Position numbers and translations under genes: made by a program. The notes below the pieces were generated by a model. That model made no database searches, was not told the origin of the DNA, and saw nothing but the letters and a program-made list of their open reading frames with translations. From Nocardioides sp. BGMRC 2183 (GTDB taxonomy: Bacteria > Actinomycetota > Actinomycetes > Propionibacteriales > Nocardioidaceae), in contig VSSA01000002.1 of NCBI GenBank assembly GCA_008123405.1, positions 62,001 through 126,000 on the forward strand: 64,000 bases of DNA, given 5' to 3'. This document shows, one piece after another, positions 35,318 through 44,058 of the stretch; the first letter of the stretch is position 1, and every line of letters starts with the position of its first letter.

Positions 35318-36322
35318 GTGACCACCGACCCGAACCCGTCCGACCCGATGTCCGCCCCCCGCAACGTCATCGTCATCGGCTCAGGTCCCGCTGGCTACAC
35401 CGCGGCGATCTACAGCGCCCGCGCCAACCTGCAGCCGTTGGTCTTCGAGGGCTCGGTCACCGCCGGCGGCGCCCTGATGAACACCACCGAGGTGGAGAAC
35501 TTCCCGGGCTTCCGCGACGGCATCCAGGGCCCGGCGCTGATGGACGAGATGCGCGCGCAGGCCGAGCGGTTCGGCGCCGAGCTGATCGCCGACGACGTGG
35601 TCGAGGTCGACCTCACCGGCCCGATCAAGGTGGTCAAGACCGCGACCGACACCTACACCGCACGTGCCGTGGTGCTGTCGATGGGCTCGGGCTACAAGAA
35701 GCTCGACCTGCCCAACGAGGACGCCCTCTCCGGACGCGGCGTCTCCTGGTGCGCGACCTGCGACGGCTTCTTCTTCCGCGACCAGAACATCGCCGTGGTC
35801 GGCGGTGGTGACTCCGCCGTCGAGGAGGCCACCTTCCTGACCCGGTTCGGCTCCAAGGTCACCCTGATCCACCGCCGCGACGAGCTGCGGGCGTCCGCGA
35901 TCATGGCCGAGCGTGCCTTCGCCGACCCCAAGCTGGAGATCGTCTGGAACGCCGAGGTCGCCACCATCAACGGCACCGAGTCGCTCGAGTCGCTCACCCT
36001 GCGCGACACCGTCACCGGTGAGACCTCCGAGCTCCCGGCGACGGGCCTCTTCATCGCGATCGGCCACCTGCCGCGCTCGGAGCTGCTGGTCGGCCAGGTC
36101 GACCTCGACGACGAGGGCTACGTGCTCGTCGCCCCGGACTCGACCGCGACCAACCTGCCCGGCGTCTTCGCCTCCGGCGACCTGGTGGACCACCGCTACC
36201 GCCAGGCGATCACCGCGGCCGGCAGCGGTTGCGCGGCAGCGCTCGACGCGGAGAAGTACCTGGCCGAGCTGGACTTCGCCTCCTCGACCGCTGCCGACGC
36301 GGTCGCCGCGGCCACCAGTTGA
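35318..36322 (+). CDS. trxB: Thioredoxin reductase
   Basis: A 334-residue NADPH-dependent flavoprotein that reduces thioredoxin. The FAD motif [16 protein letters not shown] is at about 21-36, the redox CATC at C145/C148 ([11 protein letters not shown]), the NADPH motif [12 protein letters not shown] and the C-terminal FAD motif [10 protein letters not shown] with [14 protein letters not shown]. The GTG at 35318 has AGAGGAG before it. It is 105 bp upstream of trxA, forming the standard reductase-thioredoxin unit in the SigM region. Confidence 0.97.
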   Translation: MTTDPNPSDPMSAPRNVIVIGSGPAGYTAAIYSARANLQPLVFEGSVTAGGALMNTTEVENFPGFRDGIQGPALMDEMRAQAERFGAELIADDVVEVDLTGPIKVVKTATDTYTARAVVLSMGSGYKKLDLPNEDALSGRGVSWCATCDGFFFRDQNIAVVGGGDSAVEEATFLTRFGSKVTLIHRRDELRASAIMAERAFADPKLEIVWNAEVATINGTESLESLTLRDTVTGETSELPATGLFIAIGHLPRSELLVGQVDLDDEGYVLVAPDSTATNLPGVFASGDLVDHRYRQAITAAGSGCAAALDAEKYLAELDFASSTAADAVAAATS

Positions 36323-36427
36323 CCCGCACCTCACACCGGCGGTGGGAACACCCCTCCGACCGTCGGTGTTCACACTGATAGCACCGCACACCGAGGGCCA
36401 CCCGGCCCAGACGAAGGGAAGATTGTC

Positions 36428-36754
36428 GTGGGCAACATCGCAGCCGTGACCGACGCCGAGTTCGACGCGCAGGTCCTCAAGTCCGACAAGCCGGTCCTGG
36501 TCGACTTCTGGGCCGAGTGGTGCGGTCCGTGCCGCCAGGTCGCCCCGATCCTCGACGAGATCGCCGGCCAGCACGGTGACAAGGTCACGTTCTTCAAGAT
36601 GAACGTCGACGAGAACCCGGTCACCCCCGCGTCGTACCGGGTCACCGGCATCCCGACCATCAACGTCTACCAGGGCGGCGAGGTCGTGAAGAGCATCGTG
36701 GGCGCCCGGCCGAAGGCGGCGCTGCTCAAGGAGCTCGCCGAGTTCACCGGCTGA
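36428..36754 (+). CDS. trxA: Thioredoxin
   Basis: A 108-residue cytoplasmic thioredoxin with the active site WCGPC (C32/C35) in VDFWAEWCGPCRQVAP, the cis-proline in GIPTINVYQGG, and the full five-strand fold length. Reduced by the adjacent TrxB, it supplies electrons to ribonucleotide reductase and repairs oxidised thiols. The GTG start follows AAGGGAAGA. A strong hairpin terminator lies 38 bp downstream. Confidence 0.97.
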   Translation: MGNIAAVTDAEFDAQVLKSDKPVLVDFWAEWCGPCRQVAPILDEIAGQHGDKVTFFKMNVDENPVTPASYRVTGIPTINVYQGGEVVKSIVGARPKAALLKELAEFTG

Positions 36755-36791
36755 TCGCGACGTCGTCAGAGGTTCCGCCCAGAGCGGCTGA

Positions 36792-36827
36792 CGAAGGCCG
36801 GCATCCCAGGTGGGGTGCCGGCCTTCG
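36792..36827 (+). terminator. Hairpin terminator after trxA
   Basis: Arms CGAAGGCCGGCA (36792-36803) and TGCCGGCCTTCG (36816-36827) form a perfect 12-bp stem with a 12-nt loop that itself holds a short CCCA/TGGGG pairing. It closes the sigM-trxA unit. Confidence 0.75.
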
Positions 36828-36875
36828 GCGTACCTGGGCGGAAATCCGGTGGCGCGCGCCTGAGAGGATGAGCCC

Positions 36876-38090
36876 GTGCGCCAGATCCGTCAGAGCAAGA
36901 AGCTGCGCGATGTCCGGTACGACGTCCGCGGCCCCATCCTCGTGGAGGCCCAGCGTCTGGAGGCCGAGGGCCACCGGATCCTCAAGCTGAACATCGGCAA
37001 CCCGGCCCCGTTCGGGTTCGAGGCGCCGGAGGCGATCCTGGCCGACATGCGCCACCACCTCGACGAGGCGCAGGGCTACAGCGACTCCCGGGGGATCTAC
37101 TCCGCACGCACCGCTGTCGCGCAGTACTACCAGTCCCGCGGGCTGCAGCACACCGAGGTCGAGGACGTCTTCATCGGCAACGGCGTCTCCGAGCTGATCT
37201 CGATGGTGCTGCAGGCGTTCGTTGACGACGGCAACGAGATCCTGGTGCCGGCGCCGGACTACCCCTTGTGGACGGGCGCGGTGACGCTGTCCGGCGGCGT
37301 TCCGGTGCACTACCGCTGCGACGAGAGCAACGACTGGATGCCGGACCTTGCCGACATCGAGGCCAAGATCACCGAGAACACGCAGGCGCTGGTGATCATC
37401 AACCCCAACAACCCCACGGGTGCGGTCTACAGCAAGGAGATGGTGGCCGCCCTGGTCGACATCGCCCGACGCCACCAGCTGGTCGTCTTCGCCGACGAGA
37501 TCTACGAGAAGATCCTCTTCGACGACGCCGTGCACCACCACGCCGCGGCCGCTGCCGGCACCGACGTCCTCTGCCTCACCTTCAGCGGCCTCTCCAAGGC
37601 CTACCGGGTCTGCGGCTACCGCGCCGGCTGGGTGATGATCTCCGGGCCCAAGGAGATCGCCGAGGAGTTCCTCGAGGGCCTCACCCTGATCGCCAACATG
37701 CGGATGTGCGCCAACGTGCCTGCCCAGCACGCGATCCAGACCGCGCTCGGCGGCTACCAGTCGATCAACGAGCTGATCGTGCCGGGTGGTCGCTTCTACG
37801 AGCAGGCGATGCTGGCCGACCGGATGCTCAACGAGATCCCCGGCGTCACCTCGGTCCGACCCCGCGGCGCGCTCTACTGCTTCCCGCGCCTGGACCCCGA
37901 GGTCTACGGCATCGTGGACGACCAGGAGTTCGTGATCGAGCTGCTCCGGGCGAAGAAGATCCTGGTCACCCACGGCACCGGCTTCAACTGGCCGGCGCCG
38001 GACCACTTCCGGCTGGTCACGCTCCCGGACGTGGAGGTGCTCGAGGAGGCGATCACCCGGATCGCGGACTTCCTGTCCACCCGCCGCTGA
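36876..38090 (+). CDS. PLP-dependent aminotransferase (AlaA/AlaT-like)
   Basis: A 404-residue fold-type I aminotransferase, probably glutamate-pyruvate type. Signatures: LKLNIGNPAPFGF, AQGYSDSRGI, the substrate-site NPNNPTGAVY, the PLP Asp in FADEIYEKIL, and the PLP lysine in FSGLSKAYRVCGYRAGW. The closest families I know are AlaA of enterobacteria and the AspC/AlaT-type enzyme of mycobacteria and corynebacteria. It would interconvert pyruvate and alanine. The GTG start is placed just before RQIRQSKKLRDVRYDVRGP, the usual N-terminus. Confidence 0.92.
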   Translation: MRQIRQSKKLRDVRYDVRGPILVEAQRLEAEGHRILKLNIGNPAPFGFEAPEAILADMRHHLDEAQGYSDSRGIYSARTAVAQYYQSRGLQHTEVEDVFIGNGVSELISMVLQAFVDDGNEILVPAPDYPLWTGAVTLSGGVPVHYRCDESNDWMPDLADIEAKITENTQALVIINPNNPTGAVYSKEMVAALVDIARRHQLVVFADEIYEKILFDDAVHHHAAAAAGTDVLCLTFSGLSKAYRVCGYRAGWVMISGPKEIAEEFLEGLTLIANMRMCANVPAQHAIQTALGGYQSINELIVPGGRFYEQAMLADRMLNEIPGVTSVRPRGALYCFPRLDPEVYGIVDDQEFVIELLRAKKILVTHGTGFNWPAPDHFRLVTLPDVEVLEEAITRIADFLSTRR

Positions 38091-38134
38091 GCCCTCCCTA
38101 GGCTTGCCTCAACGACCCCTCCGAGAGGCCCCCG

Positions 38135-38920
38135 ATGCTCGACATCACCTACCCGCCCGTCATCGTCACCGCGAAGGTGCTCTTCAAGGTGCTCGGGCAG
38201 CGGTTCCAGCTCACCGGCACCGAGAACGTGCCCCGCAAGGGCGGGGCACTGCTGGCGATCAACCACACCGGGTACGTCGACTTCATCTACGCCGGCCTCG
38301 GCGCCCACCCCTCCAAGCGGTTGGTCCGGTTCATGATCAAGAAGGAGATGATGGACGCCCCCGGCGTCGGTCACCTGCTCCGCTCCTTCCACCACATCCG
38401 GGTCGACCGTGGCTCGGGCGTCCAATCCGCCCGCGACGCCATCGCCTACCTCCAGCAGGGCGAGGTCGTCGGCATCTACCCCGAGGCGACGATCTCCCGT
38501 TCCTTCGAGATCAAGGAGCTGAAGAGCGGCGCCGTGCGGATCGCCGCGGAGGCCGGCGTACCGCTGATCCCTGTCATCGTCTGGGGACCCCACCGCCTGA
38601 TGACCAAGGACCACCCCCGCGACTTCTCCCGCTCAAAGAAGACGATCGCGGTCAAGGTCGGCGAGCCGATGTATCCCACCGGTGAGGACGCGGCCGGAGA
38701 GACCGCTCAGCTCCGGACGGCAATGCAGCAGATGCTGGACGACGTCATCGCCGACTATCCCGACGACGAGAAGGCCCCCGGCTCGTGGTGGACCCCCGCC
38801 CGCTACGGCGGCTCCGCCCCCACTCCGGAGCGTGCCGCCGAGCTCGACGCCGCAGAGATGCGGGAGCGGGCCGCCAAAAGGGCCGCAAAGGCCGCGGAGA
38901 GGCGCGCGAAGAACGGATAG
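38135..38920 (+). CDS. 1-acyl-glycerol-3-phosphate acyltransferase (PlsC-like)
   Basis: A 261-residue membrane-associated acyltransferase. The catalytic HX4D motif is NHTGYVD, followed by the glycerophosphate-binding motifs RVDRGSG and IYPEATIS and the PVIVWGPHR strand. It transfers an acyl chain to lysophosphatidic acid or a similar acceptor. The C-terminal 40 residues are Ala/Arg-rich and unstructured. It lies 44 bp after the aminotransferase gene. Actinobacteria have several PlsC paralogues, so the exact acceptor is uncertain. Confidence 0.9.
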   Translation: MLDITYPPVIVTAKVLFKVLGQRFQLTGTENVPRKGGALLAINHTGYVDFIYAGLGAHPSKRLVRFMIKKEMMDAPGVGHLLRSFHHIRVDRGSGVQSARDAIAYLQQGEVVGIYPEATISRSFEIKELKSGAVRIAAEAGVPLIPVIVWGPHRLMTKDHPRDFSRSKKTIAVKVGEPMYPTGEDAAGETAQLRTAMQQMLDDVIADYPDDEKAPGSWWTPARYGGSAPTPERAAELDAAEMRERAAKRAAKAAERRAKNG

Positions 38921-38928
38921 CTGACGAC

Positions 38929-38996
38929 GTGAGTTTCCCCGCTGCAGCGGGGAAACTCACGCTGACGCACGAAAGGTTCGGCGGGTCAGCGTGAGT
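38929..38996. repeat. Palindromic repeat R3
   Basis: A perfect 32-bp palindrome (left arm GTGAGTTTCCCCGCTG, 38929-38960) overlaps a second stem with perfect 12-bp arms ACTCACGCTGAC (38955-38966) and GTCAGCGTGAGT (38985-38996) around an 18-nt loop holding ACGAAAGGTTCGG. It matches the reverse complement of the repeat at 52131-52223 over both parts, but lacks that copy's third hairpin. Confidence 0.88.
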
Positions 38997-39239
38997 CTTC
39001 TGGCGAAACAGCCAGTGGTCGACCTTCCCGCGGCGCGTCCACTTACGTCGAGACCGGCGCCCGCGCAACCTGCAGGTACCGTCGCGCACCCGAAAGCGAT
39101 CAATCCATAGATCGCCTCATCGCTACATCGATTCATCGCTTTGTCGACAATCAGGCCGGCGACGATAGTCCGCGGCGCGAGCCGTCCCGGCTCGCCTACG
39201 TCGACGAGCGGAGCGACGCCCTCGCTGGTGACGGATGCG
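38997..39239. other. Non-coding region before parB end
   Basis: With the repeat just before it, this gives about 320 bp without a gene between plsC and parB. An AT-richer stretch around 39098-39145 holds short imperfect ATCGCT/ATCGAT repeats. No terminator was seen. Confidence 0.5.
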
Positions 39240-40274
39240 TCAGATGGGGCGGTCGTTGCGGTTGCGCGGGTCGATCAGGTCGACGATGCGCTGCAGGTCG
39301 CCGGTGTTCGCGAACTCGATCGTGACCTTGCCCTTGGACTTGCCCAGATCGATCTTCACCCGGGTCTCAAGCCGGTCGCCGAGCCGATCGGAGAGCTCGG
39401 TCAGGCCCGGAGCGCTGGCCTTGGTACGTCGTACCCGGGGCTTGGTGCCCGGCGTCTCGCCGAGCGCGACGATCTCCTCCAGCGCCCGCACACTGATCCC
39501 CTCCGCCACCACCCGCTGCGCCAGCTTGTCCTGTTGCTCAGGGTCGGTGACGCCCAGGAGAGCCCGAGCGTGACCGGCGGAGAGCACCCCGGCGGCGACG
39601 CGGCGCTGCGCGGCCGGCGTCAGCTTGAGCAGGCGCAGGGTGTTGCTGATCTGGGGCCGAGAGCGACCGATGCGTTGGGCGAGCTCCTCGTGCGTGCACG
39701 CGAAGTCCTCCAGCAACTGCTGGTAGGCAGCGGCCTCCTCCAACGGGTTGAGCTGGCTGCGGTGCAGGTTCTCCAGCAGCGCGTCGCGGAGCATGTCGGT
39801 GTCGTCGGTCTCCCGCACGATCGCGGGGATCGTCGGCAGGCCAGCCTGCTCGGTGGCCCGCCACCGGCGCTCACCCATCACCAGTTCGTAGGCGTCCGGG
39901 GCGGTCCGGCGCACCACGACCGGCTGAAGCAGCCCGATCTCCTTGATCGAGTGGACCAGCTCGGCCATCTGGTCCTCGTCGAAGACCTGCCGTGGGTTCA
40001 CCGCGTTCGGGCTGATGTCACCGACCGGAATCTCGGCGAAGTAGGCGCCGTCGACCGGCTTCAGATCCGAATCTGCGATCTGCGGGCCTCCCGCAGACCC
40101 GTTGGACCCGGGGTCCGCGGATCCGCTGGCCGGCGCTCTCGCGGCAATGTCCGCATCCTGAGTTACAGCCTTGACATTCGCCCCCTCGATCGGGGCGGAT
40201 TCAGCCTCCGTCGGCGCACTCGGGATCAGGGACCCGAGACCTCGCCCGAGACCGCGACGCGGTGGGTTGGCCAT
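39240..40274 (-). CDS. parB: Chromosome partitioning protein ParB
   Basis: A 344-residue parS-binding CTPase clamp. It opens MANPPRRGLGRGLGSLIPS, then a ~75-residue linker. The CTP-binding/N-terminal domain (about 92-190) has the Arg patch GERRWRATEQAG, then a helix-turn-helix (about 200-260, AQRIGRSRPQISNTLRLLKL cited as RSRPQISNTLRL) and a C-terminal dimerisation domain. It loads at the three parS sites nearby and spreads along origin DNA. I chose the ATG at 40274, which gives the family N-terminus. It is 2 bp downstream of parA. Confidence 0.96.
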   Translation of the reverse strand: MANPPRRGLGRGLGSLIPSAPTEAESAPIEGANVKAVTQDADIAARAPASGSADPGSNGSAGGPQIADSDLKPVDGAYFAEIPVGDISPNAVNPRQVFDEDQMAELVHSIKEIGLLQPVVVRRTAPDAYELVMGERRWRATEQAGLPTIPAIVRETDDTDMLRDALLENLHRSQLNPLEEAAAYQQLLEDFACTHEELAQRIGRSRPQISNTLRLLKLTPAAQRRVAAGVLSAGHARALLGVTDPEQQDKLAQRVVAEGISVRALEEIVALGETPGTKPRVRRTKASAPGLTELSDRLGDRLETRVKIDLGKSKGKVTIEFANTGDLQRIVDLIDPRNRNDRPI

Positions 40275-40276
40275 TC

Positions 40277-41374
40277 TCAATTACCCCCTCGTTCGATGAC
40301 TTCGCGGGCAGCCTCGAGGTACGAGAGTGCGCCCGGCGAGGTCGGGTCATAGGTGATCACCGTCTGGGCGTACGACGGCGCCTCGCTGACCCGCACCGAG
40401 CGCGGGATCGAGGTCTTCAGCACCTGACCCGAGAAGTGCTCGCGCACCTCCGCCGCCACACCGGCCGCGAGGCGGGTGCGGCCGTCGTACATGGTGAGCA
40501 GGATGGTGGACACCGTGAGGTCCTGGTTGAGATGCGCCTTCACCATCTCCACGGTGTTGAGCAGCTGCCCGAGACCCTCGAGCGCGTAGTACTCCGCCTG
40601 GATCGGGATCAGCATCTCCGACGCCGCCACCAACGCGTTCAACGTCAGCAGGCCGAGCGAGGGAGGACAGTCGATCAGCACATAGTCGAAGCGCTCCTCG
40701 CCGACCTCGTCCGCCGACCCGACCCGAGGGTGTCCCAGGATCGCCTTCTTCAGGCGTCCCTCGCGTGCCACGACGCTGACCAGCTCGATCTCAGCACCGG
40801 CGAGGTCGATGGTCGCCGGCACCACCCACAGGTCGCTGATCTCCGGGCACTGCTGCGCGATCTCCGTCAACGGGGTCCCGTCGACGAGTGCGTCGTACGT
40901 CGACAGCGTGCCGCGGTGGTGATCGATGTTGAGCGCCGTGGAGGCGTTGCCCTGCGGGTCCAAATCGATCACCAGGACCCGCTGACCGAGCTGGGTGAGG
41001 GAGGCGGCGATGTTCACCGTGGAGGTGGTCTTGCCGACCCCACCCTTCTGATTCGCCACCACGAACACCCGCGTCGACGCGGGGCGCCGGAGTTGCTCGT
41101 GAGGGATGCCCTGACGGACCTGTACCGTCCGCTGCGCGGCCTGAGCGAGCGGCGTCTGGTGATCGTCGTAGTCGGTGCTCAGCTCAGCGAGCTCGGCGGC
41201 GGTGCGTACCGTCCGCACCGGCTCATCGGCGGGCGTTCCACGTGAAACATCCACGTCCTTGTCTCCTTCGACCCCGAGTTCGCGCTGTGGATAAGTGGGA
41301 GCGTCCTGTGGAATGTCACGCTCAGACGGATGCTCCGCACCGGTGGAAAACCCGTGGGACGGGTCTCGCGTCAC
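40277..41374 (-). CDS. parA: Chromosome partitioning ATPase ParA
   Basis: A 365-residue Walker-type ATPase that positions ParB-parS complexes. About 95 residues of hydrophilic N-terminal extension precede the ATPase domain, which has the deviant Walker A VANQKGGVGKTT, the A' motif LVIDLDPQGNAST, and Walker B YVLIDCPPSLGLL. The GTG at 41374 overlaps the rsmG stop codon by 4 bp and follows GAGGAGA; longer reading would run antisense-like into rsmG. A parS site lies inside the N-terminal coding region at 41234-41249. Confidence 0.95.
   Translation of the reverse strand: MTRDPSHGFSTGAEHPSERDIPQDAPTYPQRELGVEGDKDVDVSRGTPADEPVRTVRTAAELAELSTDYDDHQTPLAQAAQRTVQVRQGIPHEQLRRPASTRVFVVANQKGGVGKTTSTVNIAASLTQLGQRVLVIDLDPQGNASTALNIDHHRGTLSTYDALVDGTPLTEIAQQCPEISDLWVVPATIDLAGAEIELVSVVAREGRLKKAILGHPRVGSADEVGEERFDYVLIDCPPSLGLLTLNALVAASEMLIPIQAEYYALEGLGQLLNTVEMVKAHLNQDLTVSTILLTMYDGRTRLAAGVAAEVREHFSGQVLKTSIPRSVRVSEAPSYAQTVITYDPTSPGALSYLEAAREVIERGGN
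41234..41249. promoter_or_regulatory. parS site 1
   Basis: CGTTCCACGTGAAACA differs from the bacterial consensus TGTTTCACGTGAAACA at two positions. It lies within parA and should be a ParB loading site. Confidence 0.82.
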
Positions 41375-42132
41375 GTCCGTCTCCTCTGCTTCTTCGATCG
41401 CTTCGATGAAGGCGGGCGCCGCCGGGACTGGCCCGAGGCACTGGAAGGTCGCAACGATACCCGGGGTTCGTCCGCCCAGGTGACCCGGACCAACCGGACG
41501 GAGCCAGCCTCCGGGTCGTCGTACTCGAGGATCTCGGGAGGTGCGCATCCCCAGGCCGCGAGCACCTCAGCTGCAGAGTCGAGCTCGTCGGCTGCCGACG
41601 ATCCCTTCATCACTGTCAGCGCACCGTCAGCCGCGACCAGCGGCATGCACCACGGGACCAACCGCTCCATCGCCGAGACGGCGCGTGCGGTGACGACGTC
41701 GAAGGTCCGCTTCCCGTGAAACAGCTCTGCCTTGCCCCGGGCGACCGTGACGTTGTCCAACCCGAGGGCGGCCACGACCTCCTCCAGGAACGTCGTACGA
41801 CGCAGCAGCGGCTCGATGAGGGTCACCCGGAGGTCCGGGCGGGCGATCGCCAACACCATGCCCGGCAGCCCCGCGCCTGATCCGATGTCAGCGACCGCGG
41901 CGCCGTCGGGGAGGGCCGGAGTCATCAGCGCCGAGTTGAGGATGTGGCGGTCCCAGATCCGTGGCGCCTCACGGGGTCCGATCAGTCCGCGCACCACCCC
42001 GTCGGTCTGGAGCATCTCGGCATAACGAACTGCCAACGGCAGCCGAACGGACCCGAACAGCCGCGCGGCCGCGGGGGGAACCTCGTTCCCACCCGCGGCC
42101 GCGTCCGGAGCGTGTTCCACGTGAAACGTCAC
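41371..42132 (-). CDS. rsmG: 16S rRNA (guanine-N7) methyltransferase RsmG (GidB)
   Basis: A 253-residue SAM-dependent methyltransferase that modifies G527 of 16S rRNA; its loss gives low-level streptomycin resistance in other bacteria. Signatures: IWDRHILNSALM, the SAM loop VADIGSGAGLPGMVLA, LIEPLLRRTTFLEEV and VVTARAVSAMERLVPWC. The C-terminal 35 residues are basic and disordered (RRRPPSSKRSKKQRRRT). The GTG at 42132 overlaps the jag stop by 4 bp, and its own stop overlaps the parA start, so the chain is translationally coupled. It contains parS site 2. Confidence 0.95.
   Translation of the reverse strand: MTFHVEHAPDAAAGGNEVPPAAARLFGSVRLPLAVRYAEMLQTDGVVRGLIGPREAPRIWDRHILNSALMTPALPDGAAVADIGSGAGLPGMVLAIARPDLRVTLIEPLLRRTTFLEEVVAALGLDNVTVARGKAELFHGKRTFDVVTARAVSAMERLVPWCMPLVAADGALTVMKGSSAADELDSAAEVLAAWGCAPPEILEYDDPEAGSVRLVRVTWADEPRVSLRPSSASGQSRRRPPSSKRSKKQRRRT
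42113..42128. promoter_or_regulatory. parS site 2
   Basis: TGTTCCACGTGAAACG differs from the consensus at two positions. It lies in the first codons of rsmG, next to the overlap with jag. Confidence 0.85.
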
Positions 42133-42707
42133 TCCTCCGACGGAAGCACCACGACGTAGCGGCGGGGCTCCACGCCGGCCGATTCCGAGGTCAGCCCGGC
42201 TGCCGCAACGGCGTCGTGGACGACCTTGCGCTCGAACGGTGACATCGGCTCCAGCGACTCGGGCTCACCCGAGGCACGGACCCGCTCGGCCGCCTCCTCA
42301 CCGAGCTTGGTGAGCCGGGAGCGCTTGTCGGCGCGATATCCGGAGACGTCCAGCATCAGCCGGGAGCGCTCGCCGGTCTCGCGGTAGACGGCAAGTCGCG
42401 TGAGCTCCTGCAGCGCCTCCAAGACCTTCCCGTCCGTGCCGACCAGCTGGTTGAGGTCGGCTCCGACGATCGAGACCGACGCCCGGTCGGCCTCGACGTC
42501 CATGTCCAGATCACCGTCGAGGTCGGCGATGTCGAGGAGCTCCTCGAGGTAGTCCGCTGCGATGTCCCCTTCGCGCTCGAGACGCTCCAGACGGCCGCTC
42601 GACGTACCGGCGGCCTCGCCGGCCTCGCCGTCCTCCGGCGTCGACGCATCGCTCTCAACGACCTCCGAGGTCTCCGCGGTGGTCTCCAGCTCGGTCTCTG
42701 CACTCAC
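42129..42707 (-). CDS. jag: Jag (KhpB) RNA-binding protein, KH-R3H
   Basis: A 192-residue protein with an acidic N-terminal 55 residues, a Jag/KH-type domain (about 60-130, VGADLNQLVGTDGKVLEALQELTRLAV cited as LVGTDGKVLEALQ) and a C-terminal R3H domain (about 130-190, ASGEPESLEPMSPFERKVVHDAV cited as LEPMSPFERKVVHD). Jag proteins bind RNA and are linked to cell division and YidC in other bacteria. It overlaps yidC and rsmG by 4 bp each (GTGA). Confidence 0.94.
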   Translation of the reverse strand: MSAETELETTAETSEVVESDASTPEDGEAGEAAGTSSGRLERLEREGDIAADYLEELLDIADLDGDLDMDVEADRASVSIVGADLNQLVGTDGKVLEALQELTRLAVYRETGERSRLMLDVSGYRADKRSRLTKLGEEAAERVRASGEPESLEPMSPFERKVVHDAVAAAGLTSESAGVEPRRYVVVLPSEE

Positions 42708-43708
42708 TTTCCGTCTCCCTTGCTCTGGTTGGGACGGTTTTGGCCGCCCGAGGATTTCTTGCGCGCGGAGCGCGTCTGACGCTTCGGCTGCTCACGTCGC
42801 GCGGGTCGTTGGTCGGTCTCCACCGGGGCTTCGGGCTCATCGGCGACGACTTCGCCGCGCTTGGCCGCCTTCTCCTTGTCGCGGGCCTCCTTGGCAGCGA
42901 AGGCAGGCGTGCCGGGCGCCGGGTTGTTCCGGATCACGTAGAACTGCTGACCCATGGTCCAGATGTTCGAGGTCGTCCAGTAGAGGACGACACCGATCGG
43001 GAACGCGACACCGGTGACCGCGAAGACGAACGGCAGCACGTAGAGCAGGATCTTCTGCTGCTGGGCGTACGGTCCCGAGAGCGCGTCGGCCGGCATGTTC
43101 TTCATCATCAGCTGGCGCTGCGTGGTGAAGCTGGTGACCACCATCGTGGCGAAGAGGACGAAGGCCACGACCATGACCAGGCCGTTCGGGTCGGGCCCCC
43201 AGACCCGGGCGCTCCAGAAGGAGTCCGCGATCGGGATCTTCCCGAAGATCTCGGACTGACCGAACTGCACCGCCTTCTCCTCGGTGAGGAATCCGTGCGC
43301 GGTGCCGTTGCGGGCAGCCTGATCGAGGATCCGGAAGAGCGCGAAGAAGATCGGCATCTGCAGCAACAGCGGCAGACAGGAGGCGAACGGGTTGGTGCCG
43401 GCCTCCTTGTAGAGCTTCATGGTCTCTTCGGCGAGGCGCTGCCGGTCATGCCCGTACTTCTTCTGCAGTGCGCGCACCTTGGGCTGCAGCATCTGCATGT
43501 TCCGGCTGGACTTGATCTGCCGGACGAAGAGCGGGATCAGCGCGGTGCGGATGACGACCGTCAGTCCGATGATCGACAGCACCCAGGACATGCCGCCCGC
43601 GGGGTCGAGGAAGAGGCTGAACAGCTCGTGCCAACCGATCAACACCGCTGAGATGGCGTAGTACAGCGGCGTCATGATCAGGTTGCCGATGTCGCCGAGA
43701 ATGCCCAC
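42704..43708 (-). CDS. yidC: Membrane protein insertase YidC
   Basis: A 334-residue Oxa1/YidC insertase with five membrane segments (about 10-35, 40-60, 105-125, 160-185 and 210-235). The hydrophilic-groove region contains MSWVLSIIGLTVVIRTALIPLFVRQIKSSR (cited as TVVIRTALIPLFVRQ), with the catalytic-groove Arg. KNPFASCLPLLLQMPIFFALF-like text is present as NPFASCLPLLLQMPIF. The C-terminal tail is very basic and Gln-rich, likely contacting ribosomes. It inserts small membrane proteins alone or with SecYEG. Confidence 0.96.
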   Translation of the reverse strand: MGILGDIGNLIMTPLYYAISAVLIGWHELFSLFLDPAGGMSWVLSIIGLTVVIRTALIPLFVRQIKSSRNMQMLQPKVRALQKKYGHDRQRLAEETMKLYKEAGTNPFASCLPLLLQMPIFFALFRILDQAARNGTAHGFLTEEKAVQFGQSEIFGKIPIADSFWSARVWGPDPNGLVMVVAFVLFATMVVTSFTTQRQLMMKNMPADALSGPYAQQQKILLYVLPFVFAVTGVAFPIGVVLYWTTSNIWTMGQQFYVIRNNPAPGTPAFAAKEARDKEKAAKRGEVVADEPEAPVETDQRPARREQPKRQTRSARKKSSGGQNRPNQSKGDGK

Positions 43709-43711
43709 GGA

Positions 43712-43999
43712 TCAGGCTCCTTGTAGGGGTCGGGCCCCGTCGACCGACTCGGTCGGGGGCGTTGCAACGTGGGGCGTCTCGCCGCGCGCCGGCGGCACGT
43801 GGTCGACACCCCCTGGGTTCCAGGGGTGGCAGCGGCCTAGGCGACGAGCCGCCAACCAGGTGCCGCGCAGCACGCCGTGCCGTTCGACGGCGGTGATCGC
43901 GTACGCCGAGCAGGAGGGGTAGAAGCGGCAGGTCGGGCCGAACATCGGGCTGATCGCGAACTGATAGGCGCGGATCAGGGCGACCACGATTCGTTTCAC
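43712..43999 (-). CDS. yidD: Membrane protein insertion efficiency factor YidD
   Basis: A 95-residue YidD. The core is [27 protein letters not shown] (cited as [14 protein letters not shown]), with three conserved cysteines, then [18 protein letters not shown] short amphipathic N-terminus likely binds the membrane. I chose the GTG at 43999, which gives (M)[13 protein letters not shown]; longer reading runs through parS site 3 with an Arg-rich sequence. It is 3 bp upstream of yidC and helps insertion of YidC clients. Confidence 0.92.
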   Translation of the reverse strand: MKRIVVALIRAYQFAISPMFGPTCRFYPSCSAYAITAVERHGVLRGTWLAARRLGRCHPWNPGGVDHVPPARGETPHVATPPTESVDGARPLQGA

Positions 44000-44007
44000 G
44001 TGGAACA
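43992..44007. promoter_or_regulatory. parS site 3
   Basis: CGTTTCACGTGGAACA differs from the consensus at two positions. It overlaps the start codon of yidD, between yidD and rnpA. Confidence 0.83.
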
Positions 44008-44058
44008 ACTCCCTTCCCTCATCTCGGCCACCATCTCGGCCACGCGCCGCTCGGGCGG

